From CAZHDI01 sp964531285 (GTDB lineage Bacteria > Pseudomonadota > Alphaproteobacteria > JAJFIK01): DNA of 49,585 nt. The notes beneath the pieces were generated by a model, which saw only the letters and a program-made list of their open reading frames with translations, searched no databases and was not told the origin of the DNA. Position 1 is the stretch's first letter. Each line of letters opens with the position of its first letter. Both the position numbers and the translations under genes were made by a program. The DNA lies in contig CAZHDI010000018.1 of the NCBI GenBank assembly GCA_964531285.1, positions 1 through 49,585 on the forward strand, read 5' to 3'. This document shows positions 6,877 through 14,863 of this stretch, in pieces.

Positions 6877-7013
6877 CAGAACACGCGCCCCATCTCCAAT
6901 CAGGAAGGCAGCGGTGAAGCCGCCGCCTGACGAACGCGAGAGTTTTTCCTCCCCTCAACATCTCGCTGTTCCGCGCTAGGGCTCTGCCACCTCCCCTCGG
7001 CAGAGCCCTTTTT
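6877..7013 (+). ncRNA. Candidate trans-acting sRNA with two anti-SD loops
   Basis: The 3' end is clear: a perfect 10-bp stem GGGCTCTGCC/GGCAGAGCCC (6979-7008) followed by TTTTT. Its 10-base loop is A plus CCTCCCCTC (6990-6998). A second hairpin lies just before it: GAACGCGAGA (6932-6941) pairs with TCTCGC-t-GTTC (6961-6971), and its loop carries the same CCTCCCCTC (6948-6956). A weaker GC stem lies at 6907-6927. Two loops showing an identical anti-Shine-Dalgarno sequence are the hallmark of the CcsR, alpha-r14 and 'cuckoo' RNA families of alphaproteobacteria, which bind ribosome sites of mRNAs. No coding gene precedes the terminator closely. The 5' end is only a guess from the -10 box at 6862. 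Confidence 0.72.
6979..7013 (+). terminator. Strong Rho-independent terminator (sRNA 3' end)
   Basis: A perfect 10-bp GC-rich stem (6979-6988 with 6999-7008), a 10-base loop and five T (7009-7013). It is the best intrinsic terminator in the window, yet 260 bases from the nearest upstream gene, which already has its own terminator at 6753. This is the main reason to propose a separate transcript here. Confidence 0.92.
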
Positions 7014-7112
7014 CGTGGGCTCAGTTCAAGACGGCGATTGGCGAGGAGAGGGGGGGGGACAGCCGGCAGTACGCCGGCCCCCCTGATCAGGCCCTCTGGA
7101 TGAGACCTGAAA

Positions 7113-7931
7113 TCAGGCGTCCGGCGCGGCCTGCTTGGTCGGCTTTTCAATGGTCACCCGGTCGGCCAGCGTCTGGAGCCGGTCGATGTCCCGGATATAG
7201 AGAGTCTTGGCTTTGCGCTCGGTGATGCCGGCCTGCTGGAGTTGGCTGAGCACCCGGGCGACGGTCTCGCGCGTAGTGCTGGCCTTGGCCGCGATCTGGG
7301 CTTGGGTCGGCAGCGGATAGATCAGCCAGGACTCAGGGCGCACGGGATCGGGACGCACCAGTTTCAGCAGTTCCGAATAGACCCGCTGATAGGCGCTCAA
7401 GGTCGCCAGATCCATGATCCGCTCATCGCACACCCGCACGATCCGGGCGAGCTTCTGCATGACCTGAACGGCGATCTCGGGATGCGCCATCAACAAATCG
7501 TGAAAGCCGTCGGGATCCAAAGCGGCAAGTTTGCACTGGGTCATGGCGCGGATGGTGGCCGAGCGCTCGCCGCCGTCGATCGCCGCCAGTTCGCCGAAAT
7601 AATCGCCGGCTTCGAAAGCCGCGTAATTCACTTCCCGGCCCGAGAGCGAGTAGTTCACCACCGCGACCCGGCCTTCGACGATAAAGATGATGTGGTTGTT
7701 GGCCATCTGCGGCGACAGGATTTGGTCGTCCTCCCGCGCGATCAGCCAGGTACAGCGCTGCTCGAGGGCGCGCCGCTCGTCATCGCCCAGAACGCTCAGG
7801 AGCGGGATGTGGTCGAGACGGCCCGCCTCATTCGCCCTTTGGAGACTGGGGAAATCCGCCTCGGCGCTCACGGCGGCCGGACGATTCGATGCAGTTTCGG
7901 GTCCGGCAATAACTGTACTCTGCGGAGCCAT
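7113..7931 (-). CDS. Crp/Fnr-family transcriptional regulator
   Basis: A 272-residue regulator. An N-terminal tail of about 35 residues leads into a cyclic-nucleotide-binding domain with the phosphate cassette FGELAAIDGGERSATIRA, where the Arg and Ser/Ala that hold a cyclic nucleotide are kept, so cAMP or cGMP binding is plausible. The C-terminal winged helix-turn-helix has a recognition helix TTRETVARVL close to that of CRP. No FNR-type Cys cluster is present, so oxygen sensing through Fe-S is unlikely. The frame is open further upstream, but the ATG at 7931 has GGGAAGAG just before it. It stands alone, convergent with the small-RNA locus. Confidence 0.9.
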   Translation of the reverse strand: MAPQSTVIAGPETASNRPAAVSAEADFPSLQRANEAGRLDHIPLLSVLGDDERRALEQRCTWLIAREDDQILSPQMANNHIIFIVEGRVAVVNYSLSGREVNYAAFEAGDYFGELAAIDGGERSATIRAMTQCKLAALDPDGFHDLLMAHPEIAVQVMQKLARIVRVCDERIMDLATLSAYQRVYSELLKLVRPDPVRPESWLIYPLPTQAQIAAKASTTRETVARVLSQLQQAGITERKAKTLYIRDIDRLQTLADRVTIEKPTKQAAPDA

Positions 7932-8441
7932 GACTCTTCCCATCAGTCGGCACGCGCTTACTCCGAGCGCGTTGCCTGCCAGGGCGCGGCCCGCCACCGC
8001 ACCACTCCGTATCGTGTCCACAGGGCGGAACTTTACCGTCTTGGATATAAAAAGGCCAATACGTCCATTGCAGTGCGGCATCTCATCAGGCACCGCACCA
8101 CGCATCCTGGCCATAAACGCAGGCGCGGGCCAGATCCGTCACGCCCTCTCATGGGCACGCCTCTGGGTCTTTGGGGGTAGAGGCCGAAGATCAAGGCCAC
8201 TGATCGCCGCTGGCGATGCGCCGAGATCTGGCGTACATAACCGTCTCGCGCTCGTGCGGAGGCTGCATTATTTGTCCGCAACGGGCATGGGAGAGGGAAC
8301 AGGACCGGTTCTGACGCGTTTGAGCTTGCGGAACCGGTGCATTGAGACCATGCACATCCGGCGGACGCCCGCCTCTCTGGGCCGCTAAACCGACCATCGA
8401 CGTCATCATGACGTCATCGACGAAACATTCGGAGCGCTATC
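7932..8441. other. 510-bp intergenic region, divergent promoters
   Basis: No convincing gene is seen. The region lies between the divergent crp-like and OmpA-lipoprotein genes. It contains several inverted repeats: TGCGGA/TCCGCA (8255-8280), ACCGGTTC/GAACCGGT (8304-8338, 19-base loop) and a 17-bp palindrome next to the lipoprotein start (listed separately). The length and the number of dyads suggest a regulated promoter region. Confidence 0.6.
8399..8415 (+). promoter_or_regulatory. 17-bp palindrome, possible operator
   Basis: GACGTCAT, one central base and ATGACGTC form a perfect 8+1+8 inverted repeat, ending 26 bases before the ATG of the OmpA-like lipoprotein. A homodimeric regulator site is the simplest reading. 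A short hairpin in the 5' UTR is unlikely because the loop would be one base. Confidence 0.55.
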
Positions 8442-9119
8442 ATGATTTCGCGTCTTACCACGAAGGTCCTTGTCGCCATTTCGGCAGCGGCTCTGCTGCT
8501 CGGCGCCTGCACCACCGATCCTTACACCGGCGAGCGCCAGATCAGCCGGACTGCCATCGGCGCCGGCGTCGGTGCCCTGGGCGGCGCGGCCATCGGCGCG
8601 CTGACCAATACCTCCAGCGGCAAGCAGGCCGCCCGTAACGCACTGATCGGTGCCGGTGTCGGCGCGCTGGCCGGCGGCGGCGTGGGTGCCTACATGGACC
8701 GCCAGGAAGCCCAGCTGCGCCAGCGTCTGGCCCAGACCGGTGTCGGCATTCGCCGCGTCGGCGACAGCATCGAATTGGTGATGCCGGGCAATATCACCTT
8801 CGACACCGATGTCTCGGCCATCAAGTCGAACTTCTATCCGGTGCTCGACGATGTCGCGCTGGTACTGAATGAATTCGACAAGACCTATGTGCTGGTCGAG
8901 GGCCACACCGACAGCACCGGGTCGGACAGCTACAACCAGCGGCTCAGCGAAGAGCGCGCCGGGTCGGTCGCTCAGTACTTCATCAACCGCCGGATCATGG
9001 CCCAGCGCCTGATCGTCGACGGGTATGGCGAAAGCCGCCCGATTGCCTCGAACAGCACCCCGTCGGGCCGCGAGCAGAACCGCCGCGTGGAAATCCGCAT
9101 CGAGCCGTTCACCGGCTGA
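8442..9119 (+). CDS. OmpA-family outer-membrane lipoprotein
   Basis: A 225-residue lipoprotein with lipobox LGAC (Cys23), a glycine-zipper segment (about 37-84, rich in GAGVGALGGAA-type repeats) and a C-terminal OmpA peptidoglycan-binding domain (about 110-222). The diaminopimelate-contact signature is present (VEGHTDSTGSDSYNQRLSEER and GYGESRPIASNSTPSGREQNRRVEI regions). The layout matches YiaD/Pal-like proteins that tether the outer membrane to the cell wall. GGAG sits at a suitable distance before the ATG. A terminator follows directly, so it is monocistronic. Confidence 0.93.
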   Translation: MISRLTTKVLVAISAAALLLGACTTDPYTGERQISRTAIGAGVGALGGAAIGALTNTSSGKQAARNALIGAGVGALAGGGVGAYMDRQEAQLRQRLAQTGVGIRRVGDSIELVMPGNITFDTDVSAIKSNFYPVLDDVALVLNEFDKTYVLVEGHTDSTGSDSYNQRLSEERAGSVAQYFINRRIMAQRLIVDGYGESRPIASNSTPSGREQNRRVEIRIEPFTG

Positions 9120-9145
9120 TCGGTGCGCCATCCATGACGTTGGGG

Positions 9146-9172
9146 AAGCCCGGCCCGTGCGGCCGGGCTTTT
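9146..9172 (+). terminator. Intrinsic terminator of the OmpA lipoprotein gene
   Basis: GCCCGGCC (9148-9155) and GGCCGGGC (9161-9168) form a perfect 8-bp stem with a 5-base loop. It is preceded by AA and followed by TTTT, which extends the stem. Confidence 0.9.
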
Positions 9173-9289
9173 CCGTTTTGACGGCCGCGCCCCTGGCGCA
9201 GGTCTGAAACCCGGTGTAGAGCCAGAAGGCGATGCGGCGCGGCGGGGCCTGTTGGGCTGGCCGCGAACCAGGAGAAGGAGCGTCACGGC

Positions 9290-9718
9290 ATGACGGCAGA
9301 GGGATTGTTCGTTGAGGATCTCACCCTCGGCATGGCGGCCAGCCTGTCGAAAACCATCACCACCGAGGTGATCGAAGCCTTTGCCGCCGTCTCCGGGGAT
9401 ACCAATCCGGTCCATCTCGACGAGGCATTTGCCAGCACCACCCGGTTCGGCGGGCGCATTGCCCATGGAATGATGACCGGCGCGCTCATTTCGGCGGTGA
9501 TCGGCACCAAACTGCCCGGCACCGGCTCCATTTATATGAGCCAGTCGCTCAAATTTCGGGCGCCGGTCAAGGTGAACGACACGGTCGAGGCGACGGTGAC
9601 GGTCAGCGCCATCGACGCCGCTAAGGGGCGGGTCACCCTGGCCTGCGCCTGCACGGTCGGCGAGACGGTCGTAGCCGATGGCGAGGCGCTGGTTCTGGTG
9701 CCCAAGCGCGCCGGGTGA
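9290..9718 (+). CDS. MaoC-like (R)-specific enoyl-CoA hydratase
   Basis: The 142-residue hot-dog-fold protein resembles PhaJ. It would hydrate trans-2-enoyl-CoA to (R)-3-hydroxyacyl-CoA, linking beta-oxidation to polyhydroxyalkanoate or other (R)-hydroxyacyl products. The hydratase-2 signature SGDTNPVHLDEAFA is complete, with catalytic Asp37 and His42, followed by GGRIAHGMM. The length equals the single-domain family. AGGAGAAGGAG precedes the ATG. No PHA synthase is nearby, so the pathway is open. ribF follows after 119 bp and may be co-transcribed. Confidence 0.88.
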   Translation: MTAEGLFVEDLTLGMAASLSKTITTEVIEAFAAVSGDTNPVHLDEAFASTTRFGGRIAHGMMTGALISAVIGTKLPGTGSIYMSQSLKFRAPVKVNDTVEATVTVSAIDAAKGRVTLACACTVGETVVADGEALVLVPKRAG

Positions 9719-9837
9719 CCAGGGCGCCGATGGGGCGCGGCCAGCCAATTGCGCAAGGCGGTGTTATCCCTACCGTGCTAAGTCCGATCCCGGTTTTGCC
9801 CCAAGCGATTCGCCTGACAGGACCCTGACCATCCGCC

Positions 9838-10797
9838 ATGGACATCCTGCGCTCATATGCCGATCTGCCCGCCAGCGCCAAAGGCGCCGTGGTGGCCCTT
9901 GGCAATTTCGACGGCGTCCATCGCGGCCATCAGGCGGTCATTGCCGCGGCCCGGTCGCTGGCCACCGATATGGGCGCGCCGCTGGCGGCCATGGTCTTCG
10001 ATCCCCATCCCCGGCGGATCTTCCGCCCCGATGATCCGCCGTTTCTGCTGACCAGCCTGGACACCAAATGCCGCCTGCTCGGCGCGCTCGGCGTCTCGAC
10101 GGTCTTTGCGCTGCCCTTCGATGAGGCTTTGCGGTCCCTCACGGCCCAGCAGTTCGTGCTCGATGTGCTGGTGACCGGCCTTGCGGCGGTCCATGTGGTC
10201 GCCGGGCCGGATTTCCGGTTCGGCAAGGGCCGGGGCGGGGATATGGCGGTGCTCTCCTATATGGGCGAGGCCGAAGGGTTCGGCGTCACCGCGGTCGGCC
10301 CGGTCGGCGACGAAAACCTGGGAGCCGGCGAACAGATTTCCTCGACCGCGATCCGGGCCGCTCTCAAGGCCGGAGAGCCGGAGGAGGCCGCGCGCCTGCT
10401 CGGGCGGCCATGGGCGATCGAAGGCTTGATCATTACCGGCGATCAGCGCGGCCGGACCATCGGTTTCCCGACGGCCAATCTGCGGCTTGGGGATCTCATC
10501 GAGCCCCAGCTTGGGGTCTATGCCGTCACCATGACCCTGAGCGACGGCCCGCAGGCCGGGCGCTATACGGGCGTGGCCAATCTGGGCCGCCGGCCGACCT
10601 TCGACAAAACCGATGTTCTCCTGGAAACCCATCTGTTCGACTTCGGCGGCGATCTTTATGGCCGTCAGGTGAGCGTCGATCTGCTCGCCTTTTTGCGGCC
10701 CGAACGCAAATTCGACGGTCTTGAGGACCTCAAACGTCAGATTGCCCGCGACAGCGAAGCCGCCCGTGCCATCCATGCCGCCCGCGGGACCGTGTGA
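9838..10797 (+). CDS. ribF: Bifunctional riboflavin kinase / FAD synthetase
   Basis: The 319-residue enzyme first phosphorylates riboflavin to FMN and then adenylylates it to FAD. The N-terminal nucleotidyltransferase domain (about 1-180) has GNFDGVHRGH, FDPHP and SSTAIR. The C-terminal flavokinase domain (about 185-310) has GRTIGFPTAN, GVYAV and a Glu-containing region near LLETHLFDF. The product, FMN, is also the ligand that shuts off ribB through the riboswitch at 1388. The ribosome site is weak (AGGA). It lies upstream of ileS and lspA, a common bacterial order. Confidence 0.95.
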   Translation: MDILRSYADLPASAKGAVVALGNFDGVHRGHQAVIAAARSLATDMGAPLAAMVFDPHPRRIFRPDDPPFLLTSLDTKCRLLGALGVSTVFALPFDEALRSLTAQQFVLDVLVTGLAAVHVVAGPDFRFGKGRGGDMAVLSYMGEAEGFGVTAVGPVGDENLGAGEQISSTAIRAALKAGEPEEAARLLGRPWAIEGLIITGDQRGRTIGFPTANLRLGDLIEPQLGVYAVTMTLSDGPQAGRYTGVANLGRRPTFDKTDVLLETHLFDFGGDLYGRQVSVDLLAFLRPERKFDGLEDLKRQIARDSEAARAIHAARGTV

Positions 10798-11123
10798 CCG
10801 CGCGCAAGCCGGTTCCGATCCCGGTTTACGCTCCGCATCCAGGTTGCTAGAACCCAAGCATGACCTTGATTTCCGGCCATAGCCGCATGCGCGGCCCGTC
10901 GATAGTCCCCGCGCCGCATGCGCGCGCCGGGCGGTCGCGAATTATCCGCCCGGTCCTCCGCGCCGCGCGGCGGGCCGGGTAAGACGGCGCCTCAAGATGC
11001 TCGCGCCCCCGGTCCGACAGGGCGGGCGCCGGCGCCGCCAGTTCCATCGTTTCCCGATCCATTCCGATTTCGGACATCCGCCCGGCCGCCGGGCGTGAGC
11101 GTCCCCAGTGAGGCAAGACCGCA
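10798..11123. other. 326-bp intergenic region before ileS
   Basis: No established gene or known leader is seen. It holds a perfect 8-bp stem, CCGGGCGG/CCGCCCGG (10927-10953, 11-base loop), without a T-run. A 40-codon open frame runs from ATG 10860 to TAA 10982 and is Arg-rich; its ribosome site is poor and I do not call it a gene. Confidence 0.5.
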
Positions 11124-14078
11124 ATGGCCAAAGACACCGCCCCCGCCGGCAAGGGCCCCAAAGACACCGGCACCGAGGGCACGGATTACCGCGACACTCT
11201 GTTTTTGCCGCGTACGGATTTTCCCATGATGGCGGGCCTGCCCAAGCGCGAGCCGGAATGGCTGGCGCGTTGGGAAGCGCTCGATCTGTACGGCAAGCTG
11301 CGCACCCAATCCAAGGGCCGCGATGTGTTCGTCCTGCATGACGGCCCGCCCTATGCCAACGGGCATCTGCATATGGGCACCGCGATGAACAAGATCCTCA
11401 AGGATCTCGTCGTCCGCTCTCAGCAGATGATGGGCAAGGATGCGCCTTATGTTCCGGGCTGGGACTGTCACGGCCTGCCGATCGAATGGAAGGTCGAGGA
11501 ACAATACCGCGCGCAGGGCAAGAACAAGGACGACATCCCGGTCGTCGATTTCCGGAAGGAATGCCGGGATTACGCCAATCACTGGCTCGACATTCAGCGT
11601 GCCGAGTTCAAGCGTCTGGGCGTGATGGGCGAATGGGACAATCCGTACACGACCATGGCCTTCGATGCCGAGGCGCGGATTGCGGCCGAGTTCATGCGCT
11701 TCGTCATGGACGGCTCGCTTTATTGCGGCTCCAAGCCGGTCATGTGGTCGGTGGTTGAAAAGACCGCTCTTGCCGAGGCCGAGATCGAATATCACGAGAA
11801 AAAATCCCCGACCATCTGGGTGCGCTTTCCCGTGGTGTCAGGGAATGCCAGCGTCGAAGGGGCAAGCGTGATCATCTGGACCACCACGCCCTGGACCATC
11901 CCCGGCAACCGGGCGGTCTCTTATTCCTCGCAGATCCGCTACGGCGCCTATGAGGTCGGCGACGTGGACGAGGGCGCGCTGGCGCGGGCGGGCGAAACGC
12001 TGATCCTGGCCGACAAGCTGGCCGAAGAGGTGCGTCAGGCCGCGAAGATCACACGCTGGACCCGAACCCGCGATGCCGATCCCGCCGGTGCTGTCATGCG
12101 CCATCCGCTGGCCGGTCATCCGGCGGCGGACGGCGGTTACGGTTTCGATGTGCCGATGCTCGATGGCGATCATGTTACGGACGAATCCGGCACGGGCTTC
12201 GTGCACACCGCGCCGGGCCATGGCCAGGAAGACTACGAAATCGCCACGCTCAAGCATGGCATCGAGGTGCCGCATACGGTGGGCGAGGACGGGGTCTATT
12301 TCGATCATGTGCCGATCTTCGCGGGCAAAGCGGTCCTGACCGCCGAAGGCAAGGACGGCGACGCAAACGGCGCGGTCATCAAGGCGCTCATCGAAGCCGG
12401 TGCGCTCCTGACCAAGGGCTCGGTGCGCCATTCCTATGCCCATTCCTGGCGGTCCAAGGCGCCGATCATCTATCGCAATACGCCGCAATGGTTCGTCAGC
12501 ATGGAGACGACGGGTCTGCGGACAAAAGCGCTCGATGCCATCGACAATCAGGTCACCTTCTATCCGCCCCAGGGGCGCAACCGGATCCGCTCCATGGTCG
12601 CGGGCCGGCCAGACTGGGTGCTCTCGCGCCAGCGGGCCTGGGGCGTGCCGCTGACCGTCTTTGTCCATAAGGAGACGAAGGAGATCCTGCGCGACGAGGC
12701 GGTCAATACGCGGATCGTCGAGGCGTTCCGCGAGGAGGGCGCCGACGCCTGGTTCACCTCCGATCCGGCCCGCTTTCTCGGCAATGAGTACAATGCGGAC
12801 GATTACGAGCAGGTGACCGACATTCTCGATGTCTGGTTCGACTCCGGCTCGACCCACGCCTTCGTGCTGGAAGACCGCGGCATGAAATGGCCGGCGGATC
12901 TCTATCTCGAAGGATCCGACCAGCATCGCGGCTGGTTCCAGTCCTCGTTGCTGGAGGCCTGCGCCACGCGGGGCCGCGCGCCTTATGACGGCATCCTGAC
13001 CCACGGCTTCCTCAATGCCGAGGACGGCCGGAAGATGTCGAAGTCGCTCGGCAATGTGATCGCCCCTGACACGGTGATCAATCAGTATGGGGCGGATCTG
13101 CTGCGCATGTGGGTGGCGAGTGTCGAGTTCACCGAGGACACCCGCTTTGGCCATGAGATCATGAAAAACAGCGTCGATGCGTACCGCAAGCTGCGCAACA
13201 CGCTGCGCTATATGCTGGCCAATCTCGACGGCTGGTCGGAAGAGGAGCGGATCGAACGGGCGCGCATGCCGGCCCTGGAGCGCTGGGTCCTGCACCGGCT
13301 CGCGGAGCTTGATGTTCTGGTGCGCGAGAGTTACGCGACCTACGACTTCAATCGGGTGTTCCACACCCTGTTTAATTTCTGCACGGTCGATCTGTCGGCG
13401 TTCTATTTCGACATCCGGAAGGATGCGCTCTACTGCGACCGTCCGGATTCGGACCGCCGCCGGGCCTGCCGCACCGTGCTCGATGAACTGTTTTCTTATC
13501 TGACCGCCTGGTTCGCGCCGGTGATGTGCTTCACCATGGAAGAAGTCTGGCTGACCCGCTTCCCCTCGGACACCGACAGTGTGCATCTGCGCACCTTTCC
13601 CGACGTGCCGGCGGACTGGCGCGACGAGGCTCTTGCGGACCAATGGAAGAAGCTGCGGGCGGTGCGCCGGGTGATCACCGGAGCGCTCGAGATCGAGCGG
13701 CGCAACAACACGATCGGCTCCAGCCTGGAAGCCGCGCCGGAGATTCATATCGACGATGCGGCGTTGGCGGATTCGCTGATGGGGCTCGATCTGGCGGAAT
13801 TGTCGATCACGTCGGATGCGCGGTTGATCCGCGGTCCGGTGCCGGAGGGTGCCTTCACGCTCGACGATGTGCCCCATGTCGGCGTCGTGTTCAAACCGGC
13901 GCCCGGACAAAAGTGTCAACGGTCTTGGCGCATTCTGCCCGAGGTCGGCAGCCATCCGGACTTTCCGGATCTGTCGCTGCGCGATGCCGATGCCGTGGCT
14001 TATCTGATCGCCCAGGGCAAATGGACGCCGAATCCGGTCAAATCCGGCGGCGCGGCGGATGCGCCCAAACCGGCTTGA
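11124..14078 (+). CDS. ileS: Isoleucyl-tRNA synthetase
   Basis: Charges tRNA-Ile with isoleucine in the cytoplasm and edits away mis-activated valine. The 984-residue class I enzyme has the HIGH-type motif in PPYANGHLHMG (about 75-85), the inserted editing domain with WTTTPWTIPGN and DESGTGFVHTAPGHG, and the KMSKS loop in DGRKMSKSLGN (about 637). The anticodon-binding helices follow. The C-terminal zinc motif is degenerate: it starts KCQRSW, and the later Cys pair is replaced (LSLRDADAV), so only one of the usual four zinc cysteines remains. Similar losses occur in alphaproteobacterial IleS as far as I recall. It heads ileS-lspA-bamF. Confidence 0.97.
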   Translation: MAKDTAPAGKGPKDTGTEGTDYRDTLFLPRTDFPMMAGLPKREPEWLARWEALDLYGKLRTQSKGRDVFVLHDGPPYANGHLHMGTAMNKILKDLVVRSQQMMGKDAPYVPGWDCHGLPIEWKVEEQYRAQGKNKDDIPVVDFRKECRDYANHWLDIQRAEFKRLGVMGEWDNPYTTMAFDAEARIAAEFMRFVMDGSLYCGSKPVMWSVVEKTALAEAEIEYHEKKSPTIWVRFPVVSGNASVEGASVIIWTTTPWTIPGNRAVSYSSQIRYGAYEVGDVDEGALARAGETLILADKLAEEVRQAAKITRWTRTRDADPAGAVMRHPLAGHPAADGGYGFDVPMLDGDHVTDESGTGFVHTAPGHGQEDYEIATLKHGIEVPHTVGEDGVYFDHVPIFAGKAVLTAEGKDGDANGAVIKALIEAGALLTKGSVRHSYAHSWRSKAPIIYRNTPQWFVSMETTGLRTKALDAIDNQVTFYPPQGRNRIRSMVAGRPDWVLSRQRAWGVPLTVFVHKETKEILRDEAVNTRIVEAFREEGADAWFTSDPARFLGNEYNADDYEQVTDILDVWFDSGSTHAFVLEDRGMKWPADLYLEGSDQHRGWFQSSLLEACATRGRAPYDGILTHGFLNAEDGRKMSKSLGNVIAPDTVINQYGADLLRMWVASVEFTEDTRFGHEIMKNSVDAYRKLRNTLRYMLANLDGWSEEERIERARMPALERWVLHRLAELDVLVRESYATYDFNRVFHTLFNFCTVDLSAFYFDIRKDALYCDRPDSDRRRACRTVLDELFSYLTAWFAPVMCFTMEEVWLTRFPSDTDSVHLRTFPDVPADWRDEALADQWKKLRAVRRVITGALEIERRNNTIGSSLEAAPEIHIDDAALADSLMGLDLAELSITSDARLIRGPVPEGAFTLDDVPHVGVVFKPAPGQKCQRSWRILPEVGSHPDFPDLSLRDADAVAYLIAQGKWTPNPVKSGGAADAPKPA

Positions 14079-14137
14079 TGCTACGGTTTGGCCCAATTGC
14101 GCCGCGCTGCGGCATCGGATAGCGCACAGGAGACATC

Positions 14138-14746
14138 ATGAAGCGGTTGATGCCCTTCTTGACCAGCGTTCAGGAGAAAGTGGAGCGGGCCGGGGGCGTG
14201 CGCCGTCTCGGCGTGATCGTGGCGGTGCTGGTGTTCGCTCTCGATCAGGCATCGAAAAATCTGCTGCTTTACGGCTTCGACTTCATCGCCATGCGTCCGG
14301 GCGAGGCGATCGCGGTGACCCCGTTCTTCAATCTGGTGATGGCCTGGAATCGCGGCGTCAGCTACGGGATGTTCCAGGCCGACAGTTTTGCCGGCAAGGC
14401 CATGCTGGTGGCCTTCGCTCTTGGGGTCACGGTGCTTTTGTCGTTCTGGCTGGCCAAGGCGCGGCACTGGCTTTTGGCCCTTGGGCTGGGCCTCGTGATC
14501 GGCGGCGCGCTGGGCAATGTGCTCGACCGTGTCCTTTATGGCGCAGTCGCCGATTTTTTCGACTTCCACGTCGGGGGCTATCACTGGTATATTTTTAACG
14601 TTGCCGACATAGGAATTGTTGTCGGCGTCGGGCTCTTGATTGTGGACGGTCTTGTGCGTCCCGAGGAGCCCGAAACCGGGCCGAAAGCTGGGCTGAAAAC
14701 TGGCAAGACGGCTCGGAAACCAGCGGACGACTCGCCACCGGCGTAA
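14138..14746 (+). CDS. lspA: Lipoprotein signal peptidase (signal peptidase II)
   Basis: Inner-membrane aspartyl protease that cuts prolipoproteins before the lipidated Cys. The 202-residue product has four membrane segments. Family motifs are intact: DQASK (Asp36), NRGVSYGMF, GGALGNVLDR with the first catalytic Asp, and FNVADIGI with the second. The C-terminus has an extra hydrophilic tail of about 30 residues rich in Lys, Gly and Pro, beyond the usual 160-170. AGGAG precedes the ATG. It follows ileS by 59 bp in the common ileS-lspA order. Its likely clients in this window include the lipoproteins at 736, 8442, 14864 and 46871. Confidence 0.95.
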   Translation: MKRLMPFLTSVQEKVERAGGVRRLGVIVAVLVFALDQASKNLLLYGFDFIAMRPGEAIAVTPFFNLVMAWNRGVSYGMFQADSFAGKAMLVAFALGVTVLLSFWLAKARHWLLALGLGLVIGGALGNVLDRVLYGAVADFFDFHVGGYHWYIFNVADIGIVVGVGLLIVDGLVRPEEPETGPKAGLKTGKTARKPADDSPPA

Positions 14747-14863
14747 CGTCTCTGCGCCGCGGGGCGGCATGGCGGCCCTTTAGCCGGCCGCCAGAATATG
14801 ATGTACTGAGTTCAGAATGGATCCGCCGGGTTGGCTGGCCGATCCGTCACAGACGAGGATGCG

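Noticed and set aside
7050..7083. Nine G, then GCCGGC/GCCGGC hairpin and five C, near the crp-like stop
   Set aside because: A strong stem but without a T-run on either strand. It may help stop convergent transcription, but evidence is too weak to list as a terminator.
11838..14096. A 752-codon open frame opposite ileS
   Set aside because: High-GC DNA leaves long open frames antisense to real genes. ileS on the plus strand has all family motifs, and the reverse frame has none.
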